Part shown: in pieces, positions 7,936 to 16,802 of the stretch
Position numbering within the stretch: position 1 is the stretch's first letter
How the letters are laid out: every line of letters begins with the position of its first letter
Notes under the pieces: generated by a model
What the model was told of the DNA's origin: nothing
The model's database searches: none
What the model saw: only the letters and a program-made list of their open reading frames with translations
Made by a program: the position numbers and the translations under genes
DNA from: JAVVEG01 sp032251455
Lineage (GTDB): Bacteria; Pseudomonadota; Gammaproteobacteria; Pseudomonadales; Pseudohongiellaceae
Direction: 5' to 3'
Assembly (NCBI GenBank): GCA_032251455.1
Contig: JAVVEG010000017.1
Location: 1-64,000 of the forward strand
DNA length: 64,000 bases

Positions 7936-9984
7936 TTAATTGATGGCGGGTTTATGGGATTGCAACATGGCCCATGTTTCTTCCGTCCACAGGTTGTTGC
8001 GTGACATGAAGGTATTGTCGTCATAGGCAGCACGGGCTTTGGCGCCCAGGGAAACGCCAGTCACCGGTTCCATGGCCATGATGCCTTCCATCAAGGTGCG
8101 CTGCCAGCTGATACCGGCCCCCAGCTCGTCCAGCAGGGCATGATAGCGTGGGTCATCAATCACCTTGTCGGGAAAGAACTTTTCGACCGCGTGCGCCAGA
8201 TTGAACAGGCGGCGCATTTGCAGGGGTTCCTGTTGGCTCCAATAGGCAATTCCGGCTTCGATATTGCCAGTCATGAAACTGATCACGCCGTTGTTGAAGA
8301 CATAATTCTGTCCCGGTCTGAGCAGGTCTTCCGGTTTTCCATCCAGGTTATTGGATAGAATTCGGATGATGACTTCGGTCAGATGGCTGAGAATGCCTTC
8401 CTCGTCGACGGCCTGCTGTCTGGCCAGGTAGCGTTCAGCTTCTTCAAAATCACCAGTCAGGGCCAGGTTTGTGGCAACCGTGCCCAGGAAGGCGATATGG
8501 TAAGGACGCTGCAATAACTGGATCTTGCCGGATACCACCATCTGTTTGGGAGGCTCCACCGAACTGCGGTAACTCCAGACTTCATCGGGTGAAATTTCGA
8601 ACGGCCCAACCTCTGAAGCCAGTTCCAGAAACTGTTGCGCTTCATCATAAAGCCTGGCGCCGACCAGGAACAGGGCGTAATGCGCAATGGCAAAATCAGG
8701 AGGTGAACCGGAAAGTATTTGTTCACGCAGATGAATTTCCTGCTGCAGTTGATTGTTGCCACTTACCCGCAAGCGGATTTCGCGCAGTGAGCTGAGTACA
8801 TCACTGTCATCCGGTGCCAGTTGCGCTACCTGATCGTGGATATAGTCAATGTGTTTGCTGAGTGCCCGTATTTTCTTTGGGGTGCTGTAGACGGCCAGAT
8901 TGTTTGCTGCTGTGGCCGCGCCATGCCAGGCATTGAGAAAGTCAGGATCAAGTTCGACGGCAGCCATGTGATAATCGATGGCGCGGTGCCAGTCCCGGGG
9001 ATTGAATTGATTGTTGTAGAACTCCCCACGCAGGAAGTTCTCATAGGCCAGGGCATTGCTTGTTCCCCAGTCCAGCATCTGCGCCCGCTCCTGCTCATCC
9101 AGATGAATGCTCAGGGCGCGGACAACATTGGAGACTATTTCGTCCTGTACGCCAAACAGATTATCCAGGGGCATATCGAAACGGTCTGAGTATTGCAGGA
9201 TCCCATCGTTGGTACGGACCAGTTGCACGGTCACCCGAAGGCGCCCTTCAGCGGTCTGTACGCTGCCCTGCAGGATATGATCGGCCGAGGTATTGACATT
9301 GAATTCTTTATTGTTGCGGCGTGAACCGGTAATGACGGTGGTATCCCCTGGCGACAGAACTTCCAGATGGCTTAGTTTGGAAAGACCATGGATCAGTGAT
9401 TCGCGCAGCCCGTCGGCGAGAAACTGATTGTCCGTATTGAGCTCGCGGTTGGTAAAAGGCAATACCGCCAGCCGGATGGAATCTTCACTTTCCACTGCGG
9501 GTATTTCACGGGTGAGGGTGTAGGCCAGGGAAACCAGCACCAGGACCACCAGCGCATAGACCGGTCGCAGGTCCCGTGTCCATCTGAAGGCCAGTCTTTT
9601 TTTGTCGCTGGCAATGTGCCTGATGGTATTTTCCGTCTCTGCAGGCCCTCTGGCAGAAATGTCGACATCGGCGATAAGAACATAGCCACGTTTCGGAAAG
9701 GTCTTGATGTACTGCGGGTTGTGGGCGTCATCGCCAAGGGCGCTGCGCAGTTCAGCGATAGCCTTGTGGACCGCATGATCCGAGGGCATGGTGCCATGCC
9801 AGAAATGTCCCAGCAGCTCATCCGGGCTGATGACCACGCCAGCGTTGTCAGCCAGATAGATGAGCACGTCCATGCTGCGTGGCGTCACCTTGACTTCATG
9901 GCCTTCATTACCGACGAGGGTGCAGGTTGCTGGAGAAACTTCCCAGTCACCCACTCTTATTTTATCGGTTCGAGCGTTGGTCAC
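7936..9984 (-). CDS. CadC-like membrane-bound winged-helix regulator with TolB-like and TPR region
   Basis: This 682-residue protein starts with an OmpR/PhoB-type winged-helix domain (about residues 8-107, ending in TFPKRGYVL). One membrane segment follows (141-157, PVYALVVLVLVSLAYTL), then a periplasmic TolB-like adenylate-cyclase-associated domain (from about 168, IRLAVLPFTN) and helical TPR-like repeats to the C-terminus. There is no receiver domain. This is the ToxR/CadC one-component design, in which the periplasmic part senses a signal and the cytoplasmic part binds DNA. It is divergent from the amine oxidase gene, and the 268-nt gap between them is the likely operator. The ligand is unknown. 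Confidence 0.85.
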   Translation of the reverse strand: MTNARTDKIRVGDWEVSPATCTLVGNEGHEVKVTPRSMDVLIYLADNAGVVISPDELLGHFWHGTMPSDHAVHKAIAELRSALGDDAHNPQYIKTFPKRGYVLIADVDISARGPAETENTIRHIASDKKRLAFRWTRDLRPVYALVVLVLVSLAYTLTREIPAVESEDSIRLAVLPFTNRELNTDNQFLADGLRESLIHGLSKLSHLEVLSPGDTTVITGSRRNNKEFNVNTSADHILQGSVQTAEGRLRVTVQLVRTNDGILQYSDRFDMPLDNLFGVQDEIVSNVVRALSIHLDEQERAQMLDWGTSNALAYENFLRGEFYNNQFNPRDWHRAIDYHMAAVELDPDFLNAWHGAATAANNLAVYSTPKKIRALSKHIDYIHDQVAQLAPDDSDVLSSLREIRLRVSGNNQLQQEIHLREQILSGSPPDFAIAHYALFLVGARLYDEAQQFLELASEVGPFEISPDEVWSYRSSVEPPKQMVVSGKIQLLQRPYHIAFLGTVATNLALTGDFEEAERYLARQQAVDEEGILSHLTEVIIRILSNNLDGKPEDLLRPGQNYVFNNGVISFMTGNIEAGIAYWSQQEPLQMRRLFNLAHAVEKFFPDKVIDDPRYHALLDELGAGISWQRTLMEGIMAMEPVTGVSLGAKARAAYDDNTFMSRNNLWTEETWAMLQSHKPAIN

Positions 9985-10113
9985 GGCAATTTCCTACAAA
10001 TACTTGAGTTCGCACAAAAATCATGCCTCGAATTGTTCGAAGAATCCAGCTGCCAAAACAATACTCACAGGTTTCCAAGTAGAGCGTAGATTTTACTGGC
10101 GGTCAAGCTGAAG

Positions 10114-10141
10114 CGGGGCGAAAACAGGGACTTTTGCCCCG
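10114..10141. promoter_or_regulatory. Inverted repeat in the divergent regulator/amine-oxidase promoter region
   Basis: CGGGGC, a bulged G and AAAA pair with TTTT and GCCCCG around a 7-nt loop, giving a 10-bp stem. It sits between the start of the CadC-like regulator (9984) and the start of the amine oxidase (10253). Its position makes it a candidate operator or attenuator. No protein-binding evidence exists. Confidence 0.35.
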
Positions 10142-10252
10142 ACAGGCCGAAAAATTAGTAGGTTTTCAGAATAAATTTGGGAGGACTTTATTCAGCCTAA
10201 TCTATACGCTTCATCGATATGTTTACAAACAGTTGCGCAGGAGTCAGCTACC

Positions 10253-11824
10253 GTGTCCATTCCAGTCACCCGAAGAGAGTTTCTTAATCTTGTTGCTGCA
10301 AGCAGCGGCACTGCAGCGGTACTTCGTGTAGGAGCTGCTGCCGGGCTGTTACCCGCTGCCAGTATGGCCGCAGTGCCTGAGCTGGTGCAACCGGCCAGCA
10401 GGCGACGCAAGGTAGTGGTGCTGGGTGCGGGCCTGTCAGGTTTGTCGGTAGCCTATCAACTGAATCGTGCCGGTTATGAGTGTACGGTTCTTGAAGCCTC
10501 GCACCGGCCCGGAGGGCGAGTATTCACTATCCGTTCCGGTACGCTGATTGACGAGATCGGCAATCCTCAGATCTGCGAATGGGACAATGATCCTGACCTG
10601 TATTTCAACGCCGGTGCTGCCAGGATTCCCAGTACGCATTCGAATACACTGCATTACTGCAAGGAATTGGGCGTGTCCCTGCAGATTTTCATCAATGAAA
10701 ACAAGATGGCCTATATTCAGGATGACAACATCATGGGGGGCAAGCCCATCCGTAATGCGGAATTCACCACCAGTGCCCGTGGGTTCATGGCCGAGTTGAT
10801 GGCAAAAGGCCTGGAGGCCACTCAGCTGGATCAGCCTTTCACTGATGCGGAAGCCGAGCGCATCGTCATGCTGTTGCGCACTTTTGGTGATCTTGACGAG
10901 AACAACAAATTTACCGGCAGCAGCCGGGCTGGCTACGTCAAACTCGATTACCTGGGCCATTCCGTGCAGAAGGAGATGATTGATTTCCGTGACCTGATGC
11001 AAGCCAATATCCTGCGCGGCGTCATGAGTGATAATGAAGGCGAGACCGGCCCGATATTGATGACGCCCGTGGGCGGTATGGACAAAATCCCCTATGCCTT
11101 CACGCGCGAACTGGGCAGTCTGGTCAAGTTCAAGGCGCCGGTGCGCTCGGTGACCATGAAGGATAATGGTGTCGATGTGGTATTCGAGCAGGACGGGCAG
11201 GAACAGCTCATTGAAGCGGACTATTGTTTCAATTGCATACCGACGCACCTGATGTCGGGTATCAAGAACAATTTCCCGGATGATTACACCCGGTCCATGA
11301 AGTTCATTCGCCGCGGAGTTGCCTACAAGGCTGCGTTCCAGGCCAAAGAGCGGTTCTGGGAGAAGGAAGGCATCTACGGAGGCATCACCTGGACCAATCA
11401 GCCCATTCGCCAGATATGGTACCCAACCCACGGCATTCACAGCCAGAAAGGCATAGTGCTGGCTGCCTATGATTATGGCAATGGTATGCATTTCACCCGT
11501 ATGTCCCAGGCAGATCGGGTCGAAGCGCTCTATGCCCAGGGAGAAAAGGTACATCCGGCTTATCGCGAACTGGTTGAAAAACCTGTTACCATCGGCTGGC
11601 ACCGAATGGATCACATGTTGGGCTGTTCGGCGCGTTGGGGGTTCATGAATGATGAGGCGGAACAAGCCTACAGCACCTTGCAGACACCACTGAATGGACG
11701 CCATTATTTCATTGGAGACCAGATCAGTCGTCATTCTGCCTGGATGGAAAGTGCTTTCCAGTCCGCACATTGGGCGTTGGCCGATATGGATCAACGTGTG
11801 CGGGCCGAAGAAGCAAACGCCTGA
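10253..11824 (+). CDS. Tat-exported flavin monoamine oxidase-family protein
   Basis: A 523-residue FAD-dependent amine oxidase. The N-terminus has a twin-arginine signal (TRREFLNLVAASSG followed by an Ala-rich segment), so the folded flavoprotein should be exported. The dinucleotide-binding motif VVVLGAGLSGLSVAYQL and the following GGRV are intact, and the C-terminal FAD contact HYFIGDQISRHSAWMESAF is present. The family oxidises primary or secondary amines or L-amino acids to imines. The start is GTG with AGGAG 9 nt upstream. It is divergent from a CadC-like regulator, with a di-haem cytochrome and a secreted RidA beyond that. The substrate is unknown. Confidence 0.88.
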   Translation: MSIPVTRREFLNLVAASSGTAAVLRVGAAAGLLPAASMAAVPELVQPASRRRKVVVLGAGLSGLSVAYQLNRAGYECTVLEASHRPGGRVFTIRSGTLIDEIGNPQICEWDNDPDLYFNAGAARIPSTHSNTLHYCKELGVSLQIFINENKMAYIQDDNIMGGKPIRNAEFTTSARGFMAELMAKGLEATQLDQPFTDAEAERIVMLLRTFGDLDENNKFTGSSRAGYVKLDYLGHSVQKEMIDFRDLMQANILRGVMSDNEGETGPILMTPVGGMDKIPYAFTRELGSLVKFKAPVRSVTMKDNGVDVVFEQDGQEQLIEADYCFNCIPTHLMSGIKNNFPDDYTRSMKFIRRGVAYKAAFQAKERFWEKEGIYGGITWTNQPIRQIWYPTHGIHSQKGIVLAAYDYGNGMHFTRMSQADRVEALYAQGEKVHPAYRELVEKPVTIGWHRMDHMLGCSARWGFMNDEAEQAYSTLQTPLNGRHYFIGDQISRHSAWMESAFQSAHWALADMDQRVRAEEANA

Positions 11825-11902
11825 ACCCGTCATACAGGGTTACAGAGCATGGACAGCTGAGCGGGGCAGGATTATCAGAACGGTGAAAGGCGCAAGCGCT
11901 CG

Positions 11903-12394
11903 ATGAAAACTCTGTATCTGTTGCGGCATGCCAAATCCAGCTGGGCGCAACCGGGCTGCAAGGATATCGACCGCCCACTCAATCAACGTGGCTTGCGTGA
12001 TGCGCCCGTGATGGCGCAACGCCTGCTGGATTCAGGAGCCGGGCTTGACCTCGTAGTGAGCAGTCCGGCGCTGCGAACACGCATGACGGCAGAGATAGTC
12101 AGTAAAGCTTTTCAATTGCGACCGGAACAACTCCGGTTTGAACCCCGCGTCTATCTTTCCGGTGCCAGGCATCTCCTGCAACTGGTCCAGCAATTTGATG
12201 AAACGGCGAATGCCATCATGCTGATTGGCCACAATCCCGCCTTGACCGATTTTGCCAATTCGCTGGCGAATCTTGCCATTGACAACATCCCCACCTGTGG
12301 ACTGCTCACCCTGAGCCTTGCCGGGGAGCACTGGGCACTGGCCGATTTTGGTGAGGCCAGGATGATTGCCTTTGACACACCCGGAGATGAGTGA
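11903..12394 (+). CDS. sixA: Phosphohistidine phosphatase SixA
   Basis: A 163-residue histidine-phosphatase-fold protein. The catalytic RHAKSSW motif begins at residue 8, the second arginine is in SSPALRTRMTAE, and the late catalytic histidine is in MLIGHNPALTDF. SixA removes phosphate from phosphohistidine, in E. coli acting on the nitrogen PTS protein NPr. It lies 3 nt before the ChaN-like gene, which suggests cotranscription. Confidence 0.88.
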   Translation: MKTLYLLRHAKSSWAQPGCKDIDRPLNQRGLRDAPVMAQRLLDSGAGLDLVVSSPALRTRMTAEIVSKAFQLRPEQLRFEPRVYLSGARHLLQLVQQFDETANAIMLIGHNPALTDFANSLANLAIDNIPTCGLLTLSLAGEHWALADFGEARMIAFDTPGDE

Positions 12395-12397
12395 AAG

Positions 12398-13414
12398 ATG
12401 TCTGGTTTTTCCCGCTACCGGCAGGGACCTGGAAGATACATGCTGTTGCTTCCGCTTGTCTTGCTGCTTGCCTGCAGCGGGGCAATGCAGAATGTGTTGC
12501 CCGAAGCAGACTGGCAATCGGCTTATCAGCGCAATCATGTACTCACCGGCAGGATACTGCGCAGTGCCGATGGTGCATTCATTGATGAAAAAACACTGCT
12601 GCAGGAACTTTCCACAGCCGCGTATCTGCTGCTGGGAGAAAAACACGATAATCCGGATCACCATCGACTCAGGCACCGTTTGTTGCAGGAGTTGATCAAG
12701 CGGGATGAGGTGGCTGCCATCAGTCTTGAAATGCTGGATAGCAGCCAATCTGCAGCGCTGACATCGGTAATCGATGCCGGGCTGGATACAGCCGGTCAGG
12801 TTCGCAATGCGCTTGACTGGGATGAAGGTTGGACCTGGGAGTATTACGCACCCTCGATCATGCTTGCCCTGCAACATCAGTTGCCCTTGCTGGCCGCCAA
12901 TCTCTCGGCTGAAGAGGTGATGGCACATTACACTGGGTCGTCTGCGGATTCTGCAGACTTTGCGGAGAGCCCCTATGCGAACATACTGATGGGGGAACAG
13001 CTTACTCTGCTGCAGACCGAAATCAGGGCAAGCCATTGCGATATGCTGCCGGAGTCGCAATTGCCTGCCATGCTCAGGGTTCAGCAGGCGCGGGACTGGC
13101 GCATGGCCAGGAGCCTGCAGCAGGGTCAGCAGCTTGCCGGGCAGGCAGGCAAGGCGGGTGCCAGCGTACTGCTGGCCGGTAATTTTCATATACGCCGGGA
13201 TCTGGGAGTCCCCGCTTACCTAGTCCGGAATGCCGAGTATGGTGGTGAGGATGTCCTCAGTGTGGCCTGGCTCGAAGTCGATGCATCGGTAAGCGACCCG
13301 GCCTTGTACCTGGACAGTATTTCCGGGCAGGGTGATTTTGACTACATCTGGTTTACCCCGGTTTCTTCACAGGAAGACTACTGTTCGTCCCTCAGGTCTG
13401 CAGCTGCTTTTTGA
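12398..13414 (+). CDS. ChaN-family lipoprotein
   Basis: A 338-residue protein with a lipoprotein signal (LLLPLVLLLACSG, lipidated Cys expected at LLAC) and the ChaN/DUF399 haem-binding-like fold. Family signatures are YLLLGEKHDNPDHH near the N-terminus and VLLAGNFHIRRDLGVP near the C-terminus. ChaN-like proteins bind haem in some bacteria and have been linked to iron acquisition. The last 37 nt overlap the 3' end of the convergent GGDEF-EAL gene. It follows sixA by 3 nt. Confidence 0.85.
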   Translation: MSGFSRYRQGPGRYMLLLPLVLLLACSGAMQNVLPEADWQSAYQRNHVLTGRILRSADGAFIDEKTLLQELSTAAYLLLGEKHDNPDHHRLRHRLLQELIKRDEVAAISLEMLDSSQSAALTSVIDAGLDTAGQVRNALDWDEGWTWEYYAPSIMLALQHQLPLLAANLSAEEVMAHYTGSSADSADFAESPYANILMGEQLTLLQTEIRASHCDMLPESQLPAMLRVQQARDWRMARSLQQGQQLAGQAGKAGASVLLAGNFHIRRDLGVPAYLVRNAEYGGEDVLSVAWLEVDASVSDPALYLDSISGQGDFDYIWFTPVSSQEDYCSSLRSAAAF

Positions 13415-15774
13415 GCGGCTTGATCGGGTTTTTGGCCAGGCAGTTTTTGCAGGGGTTCAGGTCTGCCAAGGAAATAACCTTGTGCAAAATCAACACCAAG
13501 CGCGGCAGCTTTCTCCAGCCCTGCACGGGTTTCGATATGCTCGACGATGGTTTTCAGGCCCATGACATGACCGATGTCATTGATCGACTTGACCATGGCC
13601 TCGTCAACAGGGTCGGTATGCATATTGACGCAAAAACTGCCATCGATCTTCAGGAAGTCTACGGGCAGATTTTTAAGGTAAACGAAGGACGACATGCCGG
13701 CACCGAAATCATCCAGCGCAAACAGGCAACCCAGTGTCTTGAGGGTTGTAATCAGCCGGCCGGTATTGTTCAGGTTTTCGATGGCGGAGGTTTCGGTGAT
13801 TTCAAAGCAGAGTTGATGTTTCAGCCTGGGTCCATTGCTGATCAGACCATGCAGATACTCTGGAAAGGTGCTGTCGCTCAAAGACTGGCCTGACAGGTTG
13901 ATAGTGAAGAGGGCTATCTGCTCACAGCTGTCCCCATATTGGGCATACCATTGCAGAAAGTGTTCAAGCACCCATTTGTCGATCAGCCCCATCAGACCGT
14001 AACGTTCGGCGGCAGGCAGGAATACGCCAGGGGCAATGCAGGTTTCCTCCTCCTGCAGGCGTAAGAGGATTTCCACGCCCTGGCACGGGTTCAATTGCGG
14101 ATCAAGCGGACGGATCAATTGCTGGAAAAGGGCAAAACGGTCTTCTGCCAGGGCTGCGTTGATACGGTTGACCCATTGGGTCTGTTCCAGTAGCAGACTC
14201 AGCGTTGCATCGTGAAGCTGGTGTTGGTAGATCTTGTTGCGTCCGGTATTTTTGGCGACCCGACAGGCGGAGTCAGCCAGCGTCAGGGCATAGGTGTGAG
14301 AGATGATGTCGGCCGCATTCAGTGAGACCAGACCGATGCTGGCACCAAAGGTAAAATTTCTGCCATTGGCCTGAAAGCTGAAGCCGGCAATGGCTTCCCG
14401 CAGTTTATCGGCAACCTGGAAGGCATAGGCTGTCTTGCAATCATTGAGAATGACCCCGAACTCATCACCGCCGATACGGCCAAGGCTATCCCGGGTGCGG
14501 AGCCTGGCCTGCATTATTGCGGCGAGCTCGCTGAGTACTCTGTCGCCGGCTAGGTGGCCACAGGAATCATTGATTATCTTGAAGCGGTCCAGATCGATGA
14601 ACAGCAAGTGATTTTCGTGCTCTTGCTCCTGTGCTGCGGCAACGCTGCGTTTGAGTTCGATTTCAAAATGATGGCGGTTCAACAGGCCGGTGAGTTTGTC
14701 ATGACTGGCCTGGTACAGGAGATTGTTCTGCTTGTTTTGCAGGGAATCCAGCAAGCGGTTGAATGCCAGGCTGAAAGCGCTGATTTCGTCGTTGCCTGCA
14801 ACCGGAAGTCTCTGGTCAAGAGAGTGTTCATTGACTTCCCGGGTAGCAAGGCTCATGGCCTGCAGCCTGCGCAGTACAGATTTATCCAGGAAAAGCAGGA
14901 AAAAGGAGATCAGCAGGATGAACAGCAGCACAACACCGGCCCCGTTGATCAACATGGCGCGTTTGGCCTGGGCTAGAAACGCCTGGTTGGAGGTTATTTT
15001 CAGCACCATGCAATACTCGCCGCTGAAATCCTGCAACAGGGTAAAGGTTTCCACCCGGTTATTGCCGACAGGTCTTGATACGGTCAAATCCGGAGCATCG
15101 AGCAGCCGATCATGCAGGGCTGCGGTATCCGGATCAAGCGCCAGCGAGTCCAGGATGACTATATCAATTTGCTGTCTGACGATGTCAGCCAGGCCGGCAA
15201 TGGCGGCTTCATCCAGGGGAGAGGCCGCAAGCATTCTGGCCCCTGTTGCCGGCGCACCGGGATAGGCCAGTACGGGCTGCAGGCTCAGCAGTCGCAGGGA
15301 ACCATTGATTTCGGCCAGGCCCTGAAAGCTGACATTCGCCTTGCCAGCAGCTGACAACAAGGGGTGGGTCATCGCCGCCATGACCAGTTCATCGTTGTCA
15401 TCGAGTTTGATATCAACCCCTTCTGCAGAGGACCGGCGTGCGGTAATCAGTTCTCCTGCATCATCGAACAGAGCTGTTTCCTGGATGGCGAAACTGCCGG
15501 TCATGGCATCAATCAGCCCTTCCAGATAATTCATCAGCAGGGGCTCTGACATCAGGAAGTAAGTCAGGCCAGCCGCCGACCAGTCTTCGTTGATTTCGCT
15601 CAAGCGGTCGATTTCACCCTGCAGGGCATTGATGGCACGCTGACGGTTGACTTCAAGCGAGCCGGCCTCCATGGTTTCATACGTGCGCAGGAGGAAATAA
15701 TAGGAGGTGCCAAAGATCGACAGGGTAATAAGCATGATCAGCAACAGCTGAAGAAGGACTTTGGTTCTTAGCAT
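13378..15774 (-). CDS. Membrane GGDEF-EAL cyclic-di-GMP protein
   Basis: A 798-residue inner-membrane signalling protein. TM1 (about 8-28) and TM2 (about 270-292) enclose a roughly 240-residue periplasmic sensor region, followed by a HAMP-like linker, GGDEF and EAL domains. The cyclase motif GRIGGDEFG is intact. The phosphodiesterase domain has VEILLRL in place of EAL but keeps the glutamate, with LCFEITET, DDFGAG and KIDGSF also present, so both activities are possible. The 3' end overlaps the chaN-like gene by 37 nt on the opposite strand. The signal sensed is unknown. Confidence 0.9.
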   Translation of the reverse strand: MLRTKVLLQLLLIMLITLSIFGTSYYFLLRTYETMEAGSLEVNRQRAINALQGEIDRLSEINEDWSAAGLTYFLMSEPLLMNYLEGLIDAMTGSFAIQETALFDDAGELITARRSSAEGVDIKLDDNDELVMAAMTHPLLSAAGKANVSFQGLAEINGSLRLLSLQPVLAYPGAPATGARMLAASPLDEAAIAGLADIVRQQIDIVILDSLALDPDTAALHDRLLDAPDLTVSRPVGNNRVETFTLLQDFSGEYCMVLKITSNQAFLAQAKRAMLINGAGVVLLFILLISFFLLFLDKSVLRRLQAMSLATREVNEHSLDQRLPVAGNDEISAFSLAFNRLLDSLQNKQNNLLYQASHDKLTGLLNRHHFEIELKRSVAAAQEQEHENHLLFIDLDRFKIINDSCGHLAGDRVLSELAAIMQARLRTRDSLGRIGGDEFGVILNDCKTAYAFQVADKLREAIAGFSFQANGRNFTFGASIGLVSLNAADIISHTYALTLADSACRVAKNTGRNKIYQHQLHDATLSLLLEQTQWVNRINAALAEDRFALFQQLIRPLDPQLNPCQGVEILLRLQEEETCIAPGVFLPAAERYGLMGLIDKWVLEHFLQWYAQYGDSCEQIALFTINLSGQSLSDSTFPEYLHGLISNGPRLKHQLCFEITETSAIENLNNTGRLITTLKTLGCLFALDDFGAGMSSFVYLKNLPVDFLKIDGSFCVNMHTDPVDEAMVKSINDIGHVMGLKTIVEHIETRAGLEKAAALGVDFAQGYFLGRPEPLQKLPGQKPDQAAQKAAADLRDEQ

Positions 15775-15793
15775 GGACAGGGCGCAGATGTTT

Positions 15794-16555
15794 TCAGTGG
15801 GTGAGGGAATAGACCAGGTAGTTCAAACCCAGCTGATAAGCCAGATTGGCATAACGTGTCGGGTAGGACGGGTCATAGGTATGTTCCCAGCCATCACCCA
15901 TGTCCGAGTTCCAGTTGATGAGCACCATCACCCGGCCTGAATCATCGAGGATGGCATGGTTGCTGGCCCGGTCCACATCCTGTTCGGGATAGTTCTCCGG
16001 GTTGCCGATAACCGGAATCATCTGTGCCCCGTCAATATCATAGTAGCTGCGATAGATTTCATGGTCCGGGGGCAGTTCAATGATTTCCCGGTCAGGAAAC
16101 ACCTGCGAGAAGGAGGCATAAAATGCATTCCATTGCCGGGTTCCCCAGAAATCATCGATCAGCAGGAAGCCGCCGCGAAGCAGGTATTCACGCAGGTTTT
16201 CCAGTTCCTTTGGGTTGAAGGCCGGGCCACCATTGCGGCCCATTTCCAGCGCGTAAAGAAATGGGTAGTTGAAAATTTCGTCATCGTCAAGACGCAGCAC
16301 AATGGGTTCAGGCAGCACCCGGACATTGCTCAGACGGGCGACTCCGCGCAGGAAGTTGGCATCGGCAGAAGGAAAGTCGGTACGCCAGGAGCCGCCGCCA
16401 AAGCCACCCTGGTAATAGTTGTCATACTGCAGGCGGACAAAGGCGAATTCACCGGCGTTATCCTCAAGATCCGGGTCCGAAACGGCGGAGGAAGCTGCAA
16501 GACAACTGGACAGCAGCGCTGCGAATGACAGCAAACAGCGGGCATTCATGGGCAT
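15794..16555 (-). CDS. Secreted DUF4159 domain protein
   Basis: A protein of about 253 residues with a Sec signal (LLSFAALLSSCLAASSA) followed by a DUF4159 domain (FAFVRLQYDNYYQGGFGG, then LREYLLRGGFLLIDDFWG). DUF4159 resembles glutamine-amidotransferase-like folds and is often the end of large membrane proteins in MoxR/von Willebrand clusters. Here it stands alone with its own signal peptide. I place the start at the ATG at 16555; an adjacent TTG (16558) and an ATG six bases in are alternatives. It ends 19 nt before the start of the GGDEF-EAL gene, so the two may share a transcript. Confidence 0.75.
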   Translation of the reverse strand: MPMNARCLLSFAALLSSCLAASSAVSDPDLEDNAGEFAFVRLQYDNYYQGGFGGGSWRTDFPSADANFLRGVARLSNVRVLPEPIVLRLDDDEIFNYPFLYALEMGRNGGPAFNPKELENLREYLLRGGFLLIDDFWGTRQWNAFYASFSQVFPDREIIELPPDHEIYRSYYDIDGAQMIPVIGNPENYPEQDVDRASNHAILDDSGRVMVLINWNSDMGDGWEHTYDPSYPTRYANLAYQLGLNYLVYSLTH

Positions 16556-16802
16556 CAAATCAACTTGACCAATACAGTTAAAAAGGTAGTGTGGTTCAAG
16601 ACAGGGGATAATTCAACCATTGTGTGCCTGCATCCTGCCGGAAGCTTGCTTGCATGCCCGCAGGCAATCGCGTTACATTCGCTGCAAGTGCCCGGCTTTG
16701 CGGGCCCGGCAGGGAATTGCCGGATGCTGCGTCTGAGCTGGAACAACAGGACGAAGAACAAAAACAACCACTTCTGAGATGAACTTTGAATGAGAGTTGA
16801 TC

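Noticed and set aside
10436..11833. A 465-codon open frame on the minus strand within the amine oxidase gene
   Set aside because: It is antisense to a gene with intact FAD motifs and has His- and Ile-rich composition typical of mirror frames. I see no ribosome site or family match.
12032..13189. A 385-codon open frame on the minus strand across sixA and the chaN-like gene
   Set aside because: It spans two well-supported genes on the opposite strand and shows no domain. It is a by-product of their codon use.
14062..14080. Loss of phosphodiesterase activity because EAL reads EIL
   Set aside because: The glutamate that binds metal is kept and the other catalytic motifs are present. EVL and similar variants are often active, so inactivity cannot be claimed.
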